In this document: one piece after another, positions 24,967 to 35,500 of the stretch
Numbering within the stretch: position 1 is the first letter of the stretch
How the letters are laid out: every line of letters starts with the position of its first letter
Origin: Entophlyctis helioformis
Lineage: Eukaryota; Chytridiomycota; Chytridiomycetes; Chytridiales; Chytriomycetaceae
DNA: 64,000 nucleotides
Direction of reading: 5' to 3'
NCBI GenBank assembly: GCA_025526915.1
Contig: JAHLKH010000058.1
Coordinates: 62,001-126,000, forward strand
Translations under genes and position numbers: made by a program
Notes under the pieces: model-generated
Databases searched by the model: none
Told to the model about the DNA's origin: nothing
What the model saw: only the letters and a program-made list of their open reading frames with translations

Positions 24967-26455
24967 TCAGCGCTTCTTGTTCTTGCCGCCACGACGGATG
25001 TTCTTCTTGACACTTGGGTCGTACGGCGTCTTCACGATACTCTCGATGGTCTCGTCAGACATCTCTGTCTTCACAGTCTGTCGAAGAAGACGCTTTGCGA
25101 CCGACGGTTCAAAGAATGAGACGTGGACTTGGTTGCGGTCCGAGGTTCCGATCTTCACCAGCCACCGAACATCGAATTCGAGTCGAGTTGGAGAGTAGGC
25201 AATGACCTGGGTGATTGCCAGCTGATCACCAGTGCGTTCGCCAAACTCGCGTGCTCTTGCGACAACGGCCGGTTCGGCGCTCTTGACCCGTTCTACGACA
25301 CTCTGAGAGTGGGTGATCGGGTCTTGAGCTGCGGAAACGGCCGCGTCTTGAGGAGCAGGTGCAAGGTCAGTGGACGTGGCTGGTGATTCAGCGGTGGAAG
25401 TCAAGTGGTCATTACGAGGGATGGCAGTGGTGTCGGGAACAGCAGCATTGGGCTTGTCATCAGTCAGGATGTCATCAGAAGGCAGGATCGACACAACACC
25501 AGGGATATCGTTGGTGGGCGGGATGGACTCTGCGAGAGGAACGAGATCGGCGTCATCGGTCTTGGTGTCCTCGGGGAGTGGATGGACGCGGCAAGAAGTA
25601 GCAGCTCATCTCGGTGGCCAGGACGTCCTCGGGAAGTGGGATGGACGCAGCAAGAAGTAGCAGCTCGGTCTCATCGGCCTTTGCATCCTCGGGGAGTGGA
25701 ATGGACGCAGCGAGTAGCAAGAGATCGGCATCGTCTGTCTTGGCATCCTCGGGGAGTGGGATGGACGCGGCAAGAAGTAGCAGCTCCATCTCGGTGGCCA
25801 GGACGTCCTCGGGGAGCGCGATGGACGCAGCAAGAAGTAGCAGCTCGATCTCATCGGCCTTGGCATCCTTGCGAAGCGGGATTGGCGCGGTAAAGTAGAG
25901 GAGATCGGCACCGGTAGTTGGGACGTCAGCAAAGAGCGGGATGGACGCGACGAAGGGTCGAAACTTGGTGTCGGGGGTCGGGGTAGCGTTGGCAGTCTTG
26001 ACGGTGTTGGACCATGTCACGACGATGCTTGCAGGCCGGTCTATCCATTGGATAGGGATGGCAATGGCAGCAGGAGCGGGATGGTCGGCCGGTCGGTCAC
26101 TGCTTGCATCCTTTCTGCCGGCATGGCACTCAAGCCGCTTGATCTTGCGTGTCAGGCCGACGAGCAACACCAGCTGGATGATGGCGACCGCCAGAAGCAG
26201 AAAGGTAGCGACGCCGTGCATGGACAAGCTTGAGGAGGACTTGGTGACGACGTCGCGTGCGATGGCAGGAGCGTCCCAAGCCATGTCTTGATGCGGAGCG
26301 CCATGCGAGCCATGCCGGTTTGCCAGCACAGCTGATCGAGATAAGCAAGCGAGGCATGGGCGGATGGTGTCAGTGCGGGCAGAGGATGGTGGTGGCAGGC
26401 GGCAGGAAGCAGCAACAGCAGCAAGCAGAACCAAGCTCACCATGGCATGCACCAC
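24967..26455 (-). CDS. single-pass membrane protein with 20-residue tandem repeats
   Basis: Not recognised as a known family. On the minus strand a hydrophobic segment (ATFLLLAVAIIQLVLLVGL) is followed at once by basic TRKIKR, which predicts one membrane span with a cytoplasmic C-terminus. Then come about eight copies of a 20-residue unit (LLLLAASIPLPEDAKADE-like), coded by a 60-base repeat. A Ser/Thr/Ala linker and a folded-looking C-terminal domain follow (LAITQVIAYSPTRLEFDVRW, VHVSFFEPSVAKRLL) with a very basic end (KKNIRRGGKNKKR) at 24967. The frame is broken by two one-base deficits inside the repeat array. A possible signal peptide (MVHAMVSLVLLAAVAAS) starts at 26455, but an upstream exon at 26608-26988 could be the real N-terminus. 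Confidence 0.5.
25523..25960. repeat. 60-bp tandem repeat array in the membrane protein gene
   Basis: The marker ATGGAC (or ATTGGC) on the + strand recurs at 25523, 25582, 25641, 25701, 25761, 25821, 25881 and 25941. Spacing is exactly 60 except for the first two intervals, which are 59. One missing base is in the ..GAGTGG/ATGG.. junction at about 25580 and the other in ..AGCTC/ATCTC.. at about 25605, judged against the other units. Each 60-base unit codes for 20 residues on the minus strand. Confidence 0.93.
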
Positions 26456-26607
26456 TCCGGATGGTTCAGGACTGGCTGAACTGAACGAGATCCGTGCGGG
26501 TGAAGAAGGCGATGGCGTGGTGGAAGACGACGAGATCCGTGCTGGTGAGGACGAGATCGGCTGGAGGGGGCCGTGCTGGTGAGGACGAGATCCGTGGCCG
26601 ACGAAGA

Positions 26608-26988
26608 TCAGAGCGGAAGATGCCAGATCAGAGCGGAGGGCCAGATGGTGGGAGCGGAGCTTGGGACGACGAGAGCGTGGAATTGCTCAGCGGGCGGAGG
26701 CAGCACCTGGCTGTCGTTGCGCACGTGCTGCACCGGTCCGAGTGGGTCCAGGACGACGGGGCCGAAGCTGCGTCGGTCGACGTGGCAGCCGAGAAGCTCG
26801 TCGAAGGACGGCTGGCTGGCGTTGGCAACAACGGCGGGAGCGGAGCGGGCGAGGCCGAGAGCGAGGCGGACGATGACGGGAGCGCTGAAGTTGAAGCCGT
26901 TGATGGCACTGATGGTTGGTTGGAACCGCCAGGCAGGCGGGAGCGAGGCCGGAAACAGTGCCATAAGCACCAAGGCGAAGACGGCCAC
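26608..26988 (-). CDS. possible signal-peptide exon of the membrane protein gene
   Basis: The minus-strand frame from ATG 26988 begins MAVFALVLMALFPASLPPAW, a good signal peptide. It continues with an ectodomain-like stretch containing three potential N-glycosylation sites (NFSA, NASQ, NDSQ) before a stop at 26608. The stretch before the stop reads like intron, so it may be the first exon of the gene at 24967-26455, joined by splicing across about 26330-26660. Alternatively it is a separate small secreted protein. No family is recognised. Confidence 0.35.
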   Translation of the reverse strand: MAVFALVLMALFPASLPPAWRFQPTISAINGFNFSAPVIVRLALGLARSAPAVVANASQPSFDELLGCHVDRRSFGPVVLDPLGPVQHVRNDSQVLPPPAEQFHALVVPSSAPTIWPSALIWHLPL

Positions 26989-27600
26989 GAGCCCGGGAGC
27001 ATGACGGAGAGAAAGTGTCTTTCGAACGGCGGAGGCAAGTGCGGGGTGCGTCTCCCGGCTTTATAGTCTGTGTGCGCCTTGCCGCCGCCTTGCCAGATTC
27101 GCGGGGGATCTGCTCTGACCCTGTAAATCTGGGGCGGAGGTTGGACGCCAGGACAGCGCTCGGCGAATTCTGGCTTTGTTGCAATGCCGTCCAATCACAC
27201 AAACTCCGACCGTGTGTTGGACGCGTTTGTCCCTGCTGGTGGCGTCACGGTGGGTGGCTGCGTGCTGCGGGAGGTGTGCTGGCATGACACATGATGGCCA
27301 GCACGATTCATGCAAGCCTTGTCGGAAGCACGGCTCCCTCTTCCGACAACCGAGGCGGCCCTGCCACGACCGCCGAGATCACCACGATCACGACTGCCAA
27401 GAGCACGATGGCCAGACAGTCCGAGACGGCCATGGAGCGAGGGGCTGCGGACTCCCACAAGACCCGAGCAACACTGTCCAGCTCCTGTGCAACACGTCGC
27501 TGTTGCTGGTCGGCATGCCCAACTGCCCGCGCCGCCTCGCTCAAGATACAAACCTCGGGCAGTGTCGACAGCCGACAAGCCGTGGATGGGCACATCTGCA
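26989..27600. other. intergenic stretch before the Fanzor relic
   Basis: This should contain the promoter of the minus-strand membrane protein gene. Open frames on + (such as from 27176 and 27291) run into the Fanzor-matching part but show no similarity to the intact Fanzor before about 27612. Nothing else was recognised. Confidence 0.4.
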
Positions 27601-27611
27601 TCACAGAAGCT

Positions 27612-28265
27612 CCTGTGCCAGGCTCAACAATCGATATGCCAAGGCAACCGACGTCCAGGCGGCCATTGCATTCAAGACAGCAAAGCATGCCGATCCAAAC
27701 GTCCAGCAGGCGAGAGAGCCTTTTGGGATCTGCGCTGCCATGCGTACTGCACGCCATTCCTGAATGCACGGGTACGTTTTCTCTGTTTCTGGATGCTCAT
27801 TGACACGGCCGCCATGCTGCTTGATCGCCTGCTGATTGCACTGGACGGCATGGCATGGCATGGCATTCCACAGAAGGTCAAGGACAAGCGGTTTGCCATG
27901 CGCAGCAACCGCACGTCTGATCGCGGAAACGCTCTTGAGGCATCATGAAGCTGGCAGGATCGACCACGGGCAAGCGCGCATCTGCTGCGTCTCAAGGCCG
28001 CTGTGACAACCATCAAATGGCGCACTTTCTAGATGGTCAGCCACACAGAACCACACAGAGCCACGCAGATGACCTCAACAGCATCGCCATCATGTGCCAT
28101 CCAGTCACGTGTCTGCTCACGTGATCCGCCTGCCATCCAGCCAGTCCAGCACTGTTGTTGGCTCCTGGACCGCCCTTGTCGACCTCTACAGTCGCACACT
28201 TGTCGGTGGATGCTTGCAGATATGCAGAGTCCATACTGGCCGTCCATGCAGGCTGCTGACCGTTT
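27612..28265 (+). pseudogene. Fanzor relic: RuvC-region piece with retained intron plus 3-prime block
   Basis: From about 27618 to 28000 the + strand is close to identical to the minus strand at about 61550-61920 in the intact Fanzor: ARLNNRYAKATDVQAAIAFK against VRLNNRYAKAADIHEAIAFK, then KTAKHADPNV, FWDLRCHAYCTPFLNAR, and NRTSDRGNALE. The intron between the last two blocks (starting GTACGTTTTCTCTG, ending GGCATTCCACAG) is conserved in both, so the copy came from genomic DNA and not from mRNA. After about 28000 the relic jumps to the very 3-prime end of the element, losing the region of the second and third catalytic acids and the zinc ribbon. Several frame breaks are present. Confidence 0.8.
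28119..28263 (+). repeat. Fanzor 3-prime block, copy A (upstream of QCR9)
   Basis: The block begins CACGTGATCCGCCTGCC plus ATCCAGCC and ends near CCATGCAGGCTGCTGACCG. It matches copy B (about 48885-49030) and copy C (about 38080-38230, minus) along most of its length, with shared islands TGCTTGCAGATxTGC and CATGCxGGCTGCTGAC. It ends about 60 bases before the QCR9 start codon and is in the same orientation as that gene. TCACGTG E-box-like sites occur at about 28102 and 28118. Confidence 0.65.
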
Positions 28266-28321
28266 GGTCGTGGTTCGATAACGAACCATCGTTTGATTCG
28301 CAAAAAACAAAGTCGGCCGCT

Positions 28322-29111
28322 ATGTCTCTCCAGCGCACCATTTACAACGGTGAGTTCTGGCCACCTGCCGGCCCCTGCTGAAGCTGCCAGAGAGGGAGCA
28401 ACCGAGGTAGAGAGAGCACACCCACCTCCTGTACCTCAGACGCCTCCAGCGCCCGCCTGTTTCTCAGCCGCACAGCCCACAGCAGCACCGACCCACAGCC
28501 AAGCCTGCCAGCCCGTCGGCCTGAAGCGCCATCGTCGACAATCAGCTGCAGACGGCAGACGGCAGGCAGCAGACAGACGAATCAGCTGCGACGGCCGGGT
28601 TGCTGGCGGTCGGCGCTCCCGAGAGGGACACGGCGTGTGTGGACGGTTGCATCCGCTCTGCACTTTGACGTGCGGCATGACAGCCTTGCCTCTGTCATGT
28701 GCTCGCCTGGCCTGGCATGAGCAGTGCTGTACAACCAAGGCGACGCTCGGACTCACGCAGCCTGCATGGACCCGCCGACAGTCTTCTTCAAGCGGTCGTC
28801 GTCATACGTGGCCACCATCTTCGCCACTGCGTTCGTCTACGAGCTTGCCTTTGATGGTCTCACCGACAAGCTGTGGGACAATGTCAACAAGGGCGTAAGT
28901 CGCTTGCATCGGCGTGTGTTGTGCCCATCGCTGCTCCATAGCGCTGCTGCGTCTGATCAGCAGCAGAGCAGCAGAGCAGCGGCGATGGCTTGCCGCACGC
29001 ATGACGGACGAGACTGACTGACTGACTGACTGACTGACTGACTGACTGACTGAACTGCTGGCCCGACAGCGTCAATGGAAGGATATCCGCAGCAAGTACA
29101 TTGAGAACTAG
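28322..29111 (+). CDS. QCR9: QCR9, small subunit of mitochondrial complex III
   Basis: This is a single-span inner-membrane subunit of ubiquinol-cytochrome c reductase. Three exons fit (28322-28349, 28782-28894, 29070-29111) and give 60 residues. The protein reads MSLQRTIYN, then VFFKRSSSYVATIFATAFVY and ELAFDGLTDKLWDNVNKG, and ends RQWKDIRSKYIEN. The FKRxSxxxATIFAxAFV segment is the membrane helix and the F(D)..TDK.WD.(I/V)N.G(R/K).WKD(I/V) block is diagnostic. Phases agree at both junctions (AAC-G|TC, GGC|CGT). The first intron is unusually long for the window (432 bases) and the gene is small enough to be missed by simple gene calling. The promoter region overlaps Fanzor 3-prime block A. 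Confidence 0.93.
29012..29053. repeat. (CTGA)n microsatellite in QCR9 intron 2
   Basis: About ten tandem copies of CTGA stand shortly before the final QCR9 exon. Confidence 0.95.
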
Positions 29112-29518
29112 GCGCACCGATCGCTGGCTTGCGCTCACTCCACTCGCCCTGAGCTTGCTTCGAATGAACACGGATCGCTGCATCTGGCATGCGTGTCGGC
29201 ACGCTGCGTCGTTGCTGGAGATGGGCGGCCGCTCAGTGGGGGGTCTGTCCAGTGGGGCCGTCCAGCAGGGCCGTCATGTGGGGCCGCTCAGTGGGCGCTG
29301 TGTGGGCCGTGCGCCATCTCCCCAAGAGGCACGCACACACGTGAACGTGTTTGCCCGTGATCCCGGTTCATCTTCGTGTGAGTGCGCCGCGTGCGTGCGT
29401 GCGTGAGTCCGGCCGAGCCAAACAGACTCGCTGACAGAGAGACTCGCTGGCATGACGGCATACGGCACGCACCTGCTGCCGCACACACCTGCTGCCACCC
29501 ACACTGCAGGGCCTCGTC
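29112..29518. other. intergenic region QCR9-CRAT
   Basis: No gene was seen. A GC-rich patch at about 29221-29300 repeats GGGCCGCTCAGTGGG and GGGGCCGTCCAG-like units. The carnitine acetyltransferase promoter should lie here. Confidence 0.5.
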
Positions 29519-30169
29519 ATGCTCCGATCTCTCTCTAGCCGCTCTGCTCTCCGCTCGCTGACGGCCGCTGGCAGCCACCAGGCGGCCTCGCTGTCGTCGC
29601 TGCCGTCGCTGTCGCTGCAGCGTCTGCAAAACGCTCGGTAAGCACGGCGGGCCTCGGTGTGCGCTACGCCAGTCTGGACATGCCTCTCACTCTTGCCTTT
29701 GCCGCAACCCGTCCTGCCTGCTATGCCTCGCTGCCCCGCTGCCCCGCTGCCCCGCTGCCTCGCTCTCCACCCCGCTCGCTGCCTCGCTGTGCAGCGCGAT
29801 CTCTTCGCTTCGTCATGCACAGCCAGCGCCTGCCATTGGTGCTGGCCGTGCTCTCAAGGCTCCTGCTGCCCCTGCTGCTGCTGTCCAGGTGCACGCTGCC
29901 CAGCATGCCAGACACATGTCCAGCCAGTCCACTCTGGACACCTTTGCCAACCAAGACAAGGTCCCTCGTCTGCCGGTCCCTTCGCTCGACGCCATGGCCG
30001 CAAAGTACCTTGCCAGCTGCAAGCCGGTCCTCTCGCCTGACGAGTTCGAGGCCACAAAGGCTGCTGTCGAGCAGTTCATCTCGCCGGCTGGTCTTGGCCC
30101 TGTGCTCCAGCAGCGTCTTATCGAGTACGAACGCAAGCAGCCGGTGAGTGTGGGTCGCATACCGCCCGT

Positions 30170-30207
<38 letters not shown>

Positions 30208-32433
30208 ATCTACCCGCCGCTGGCACTGGCTGACGCCTGGCGATGCAGAACTCGTGGCTCGAAGACATCTGGCTCAACAAAGCGTATCTCGAGTACCGCG
30301 AGCCTGCGCCGATCAACTCCAACTGGTGGTGCGCCTTTATCAACCACCCCAACCACCCCAAAGACCTCTTGCACAAGCCCCCGCCAAAGGGCGTCATGTC
30401 CTCGTTCCAGGTCCAGCGCGCTGCAGGCCTCATCACCAATGCACTCAACTTCAAGGAGATCCTGGACAGGTACGTTCGACAGCCCCTGCAGTTCCACTCC
30501 AGACGACATCTGCCTTGGAGGACTCACTGGCCACGCTTCACAGCGGCAACTATCCTCCCGAGTATGCCAGGGACACTCCGCTGTGCATGAACCAGTACCG
30601 TAACATGTTTGGCACCACGCGCATTCCAGGCGCCCCTGCCGACACGGTCAAGACGGCCCATCCAGCCCAGGCCAAGCACATTGTCGTGCTCGCAAGAGAC
30701 CAGATCTACAAAGTCGATGTCATCCGCGAGAACGGCGTGCGCGTTCCTCTCAAGGAGATTGAGCGGTAAGCGTGCGCGTGGTGCAATGGCGGTGCATCGC
30801 CCATGTCTTGCCAGAGCTGCTGCCCTGACCACGGCCCAACAGCCTGCTCTTTGCAGTCGGACAGGACAGCCAGGAGTCGGAGAGCCAGCCTCCGATTGGT
30901 CTTCTCACCGCCGGCCACCGCGACACATGGGCCAAGGCATACTCCCACATGCAGAGCCTCTCGCAGGCCAACCGTGACAGCTTCAGCATCATCAACGATG
31001 CTCTCTTTGCCGTTTCTCTCGACGATCACGCCAGCCACCACAACATCAACTCGTCGCACCACCAGATCTTCCACAACTACGACGGCAGCAACCGCTGGTT
31101 CGACAAGGCCATCTCGCTCATTGTTTCGTCGAGCGGACAGGCCGGTGTTAACGGCGAGCACTCGCCTGCCGATGCCGTCGTTCCCGGAAACCTCATGAAC
31201 TTCATGGTGTCGCAGTGAGTGCTGCAGACATGGGCCAGACCTCCACACCTGCATGAATGCATGTTCGACTGAGGACTCACTCACATTGCCATTCCCCATG
31301 CATCGCTCAGCGAGCCTGCTGTCGACCCCGACCACACTGTTGCAAGCCCGCCTCTTCCTGCACCGACAAAGCTCAAATGGGTGGTGGATGACCAAGTGGA
31401 GGCGCTGCTCGCTGACGCCCGCAAGACCATCAAGGACCTTATTGATGACACCGAAAGTTGCCTGCTGCAGACGGATGTTTACGGCGGCCGCTTCATCAAG
31501 GAGGTTGCCAAGAGCAGCCCCGACGCGTATGTGCAGATCGCCCTCCAGCTCGCCTACTACCGCCTCCACGGAGACGTCACGCCCATGTACGAGTCTGCGT
31601 CCACCCGCAAGTTCCTGCATGGCCGCACTGAAACGGGCCGCAGCACCTCGTCCGAGTCCGTCGCCTTTGTCAAGGCGTTTGACGACGACGAGATTCTGGT
31701 GAGCGCGTGCATATGCGATGCTGGCATTCCTGTTCACATCTCTGACGCTGGTGCTCATTGGGCCATGTGCAGTACGATGACAAGCGCCGCCTGTTTGCCC
31801 AGGCCGTCGCGACCCAGAGCACGTACATGAAGGAGGCCGCTGCTGGCCAAGGCATCGACCGCCACCTGCTCGGGCTTCGTTGCATGCTCAAGGACGAGGA
31901 GAAGGCTCTGCCATCCCTGTTCACCGACCCAGCGTACATCAAGAGCATGACGTTCCGTCTGTCTACATCCAACATGAGCCCTGGAGACTTCTTTTACGGT
32001 GGCTTTGGCCCCGTTGTGACTGACGGCTACGGCATCAACTACGCGATCGGCAAGGACGACCTCAAGCTGTCCATGTCGCACAAGAAGAGCGCAGGCACGA
32101 CCGACTGCTTCAAGTTCCGATCGACGCTTGAGCGCACGCTGGTTGACATGTTCATTCTCTTCCCAAAGCGGTATGCCGTTTGTGCGCTCCTTTCATCCAT
32201 GCTGCATCTCTGACGGACTGACTGACGGGACGCATCGTGGCATTGATTGCGTGCTGTGCAGGACGGAGGTGTGGGGATATGGCTGGGAGGCAAAGCACGA
32301 GGCAGAGCGCAAGGAGGCACACTTTTTGAAGCGCATGCGCAAGCTGAGCGATGACTACCGCGCCAAGCAGGCCGTCTTTGCCGACCGCTACAAGAACCGT
32401 CTGTCCAAGAGCTCAACGGCCGAGTCGTCTTGA
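29519..32433 (+). CDS. CRAT: carnitine O-acetyltransferase
   Basis: The enzyme moves acetyl groups between CoA and carnitine, linking peroxisomes or cytosol with mitochondria. The start at 29519 gives MLRSLSSRSALRSLTAAGSH, a good mitochondrial targeting sequence (Arg/Ser-rich, no acids). A second in-frame Met (MSSQSTLDTFANQDKV, about 29916) stands just before the conserved part. The family blocks follow: LPVPSLDAMAAKYL, INSNWWCAFINHP, the catalytic His in GVNGEHSPADA, RSTSSESVAFVKAF, and GYGINYAIGKDDLKLSMS near the C-terminus. It ends KSSTAESS at 32433 with no peroxisomal SKL-type tail. About eight short introns interrupt it. It is unclear which start is used; dual targeting through alternative starts is known for the yeast enzyme, and the layout would allow it here. 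Confidence 0.94.
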
Positions 32434-32470
32434 GCACATGATGGTCTGACAGCCCTGTGAATGAAGGCGC

Positions 32471-32534
32471 GCATCTGCGTGCATCTACGTGCATCTACGT
32501 GCATCTGCTTGCATCTACGTGCATCTGCGTGCAC
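32471..32534. repeat. 10-bp minisatellite before glycogen phosphorylase
   Basis: Six and a half copies of GCATCTACGT (with G/A and T variants) are in perfect 10-base register, ending about 48 bases before the GPH1 start codon. This is inside the short region between CRAT and GPH1, so it is part of the promoter or 5-prime leader. Confidence 0.9.
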
Positions 32535-32581
32535 AGTCGATCTGAACACCGAGTCCGCGCTTTCCGCCCCTTCCAACATTC

Positions 32582-35500
32582 ATGATGGCCACCTTCAAAC
32601 CCGTCCAGCCTCGCGCCGACATGAGCAAGGCCAAGCCCACCAGCGCGGGCACGACGTCGTCGACGCTGGCTCGCACCCGCACGGCAACCGGGCCGTTTGG
32701 CGCCGTGGCCAGCCAGCACCCTGCGTGGAAGCCCTCGCCCGAAGCCGTGAAGCTCTGGCGCGACCTCAACAAGCCCGAAGAAGACGGTGCGTCGGTTGCT
32801 TGTGCGAGCGTGTATTACAAGCCCTGGCATCGCATCTGTCCCAGAGTGCTGCCATGCCATGCCGTGCCGTGTCGTGCTATGTCGTGCCGTGCTGTCCTGT
32901 GCCATGCCGTGTCGTGTCGTGCCGTGCCAGCCCAGCCCGTGCTGTGCAAGAGCGTGCCGCCAGCAGCGTGGCAGGTGTGTCCGTGGCTGTCCAGCCCAAC
33001 ACAGTGCAACCTCCGCCATGGGCACTGCCAGCAAGCGGAGCGATTGAACAAATGCGACTGGGTGGCACGGCACATGGCACGGACAGACACCGGACAGACA
33101 CGGGCACACACGGGCACACACGGCACGGACAGGCGTCCTGCACGCAGCCGGCATCTGCCCAGCCAGCGCTGCTGGCCTCTCAGCGCCTCGAAAGCCTGCC
33201 CAAGACGCTGGCTGCCCGCCGCCGTCCACCAAGCATGCCCCCCGTCTGCGAATCATCATGACTGACACTCGCCTGCTTATCGTGTGTGACGCTGTCCGTC
33301 CCAATCGATGCCATCGACTCGACATCTTTCACCCGTCCACTCAACGGTGCGGCCAACGGCGGCCAATGGCGGCCATTACTGGCAAACGATGCTCTCTTTG
33401 GCGGCCTGATCTGTCCGTTCTGCAGACGAGGAGACGATCCAGCGCTCGTTTGTGAACCATGTGACAAAGACGCTGGTGAGTGTGTCGCCGTCTGCCGTGC
33501 TCCGTGTGCAGCTCCTGCCCGCGCCATGGCTGCACGGCCCTCTTTCCTGCCAATGTCGTGGCTGGCCATGAGCTGACATCCATCTGATCTGATCCGCAAT
33601 ACTGGCCTGCATGCGAATCCGCCCGTCTGTGGCTCATTTTGCAACGCCTCTGTAACGCTTCTGCAACGCCTCTGTAACGTCTCTGCGGCATCATGGCATT
33701 TTTGGACTTGCCAGGCTCGCAGCGCGTACAACATGGACGACTTTGCTGCCTACCAGGCCATGGCTCTCAGCGTGCGCGACCGTCTGATTGACCGTTGGAA
33801 TGCCACGCAGCAGTACCATTCGCTCAAGGACCCCAAGCGTGTCTACTATCTCTCTCTCGAGTTTCTCATCGGCCGCACGCTCGACAATGCTCTGCTGAAC
33901 CTGGCCGTCAAGGATCGCTACAAGTCTGCCATTGGCAAGATCGGCTTTTCCCTCGAAGACTTGGTGGGAGAAGAGTACGATGCTGCTCTTGGAAATGGCG
34001 GTCTTGGCCGTCTCGCGGCGTGCTTCATGGACTCCATGGCCACGCTTGACTACCCTGCGTGGGGATACGGCATCCGTTACACGTACGGCATCTTCCAACA
34101 GCGCATCGTGGACGGCTACCAGACCGAGTACCCAGACTACTGGCTGGCGTTTGGAAACCCGTGGGAGATCCAGCGCCTGGATGTGGCCTATGAGGTGCGC
34201 TTCCGCGGCTTTGTCAACAAGTACACGGACAGCCAGGGCAAGACGCGCTTTTTGTGGGAGGTGAGTGTCTGCCAGTCTGTGCCTTGCACTGTTTTGAAGC
34301 AGTGGCCGCCATCCATCCATCGCTCGAACCTGACGCATCGAATCCATAAACAGGGCGGAGAAAAGGTCATGGCGATTGCGTATGACTACCCGATTCCTGG
34401 CTATGGCACCAAGAACACAATCAACATCCGGCTGTGGAGCTCCAAGCCCAAGACCGAGTTTGACTTTGCCAGCTTCAACGACGGAAACTACGACAAGTCG
34501 GTCGAAGAGCAAAAGGGAGCCGAGAACATCACGTCGGTGCTGTACCCCAACGACAACCACCTTGTCGGCAAGATCCTGCGTCTGAAGCAGCAGTTCTTTT
34601 TCGTGTGCGCCACGCTCCAAGACATCATCCGCCGCTTCAAAAAGTCGTCGCGGCCCTGGTCCGAGTTCCCCGACCAGGTGGCGATCCAGCTCAACGACAC
34701 GCACCCAACTCTTGGCGTTGTCGAGCTTCAGCGCATCCTTGTCGACGAAGAGCATCTCGACTGGGACGAGGCTTGGGACATTGTCACCAAGACCTACTCG
34801 TACACGAACCACACGGTTCTGCCCGAGGCGCTTGAAAAGTGGGCGGTTCCCCTGGTGTCGGATCTCCTTCCGCGCCACATGATGATCATTTTCGACATCA
34901 ATCTGGTGTGTGCATCGTCTTGCGCTGCTTTGCTGCAATTCATGCCTGTGCTGACTTGCGGTACGATCATTGCCTTTGTGACTGCAGTTCTTCCTGCAGC
35001 AGGTGGAGAGCAAGTACCCAGGCGACCGCGACCGGTAAGTCGTCGAGACCAAGGCAATCGTCTTGCCAATACTCAGCTGACGCCATTGTGCCTGCCATCC
35101 AGCCTTCGCCGCATGTCGATCATCGAAGAGGGACACCCGCAGCATGTGCGCATGGCGTTCCTGGCAGTTGTTGGCTCGCACTGTGTCAATGGTGTTGCTG
35201 GTAGGTGGCCCCCTCTGCGTCTGCCACTCTGGCAATGCGGCCTGAAAAGACACGCTGGCAGCTGACCGGCGTACGTCTTGGACCCGCAGCCCTCCACTCG
35301 GATCTTGTCAAGAGCCAGCTGTTCCCCGACTTTGTCGAGTTCTTTGGAGCTGCCAAGTTCACCAACGTCACCAACGGCGTGACACCCCGTCGCTGGCTGC
35401 ATCAGGCCAACCCCCTTCTCAGCGATCTTATTACAGAGAAGCTCGGAGGCGACCGCTGGCTGCGTGAGCTGGACAGTCTGTCTGAGCTCAAGGCGTTTGC

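Noticed and set aside
28029..28310. Minus-strand frame near 28.1 kb resembling one near 48.9 kb as a protein family
   Set aside because: The likeness comes from the shared Fanzor 3-prime DNA block, not from a conserved coding frame.
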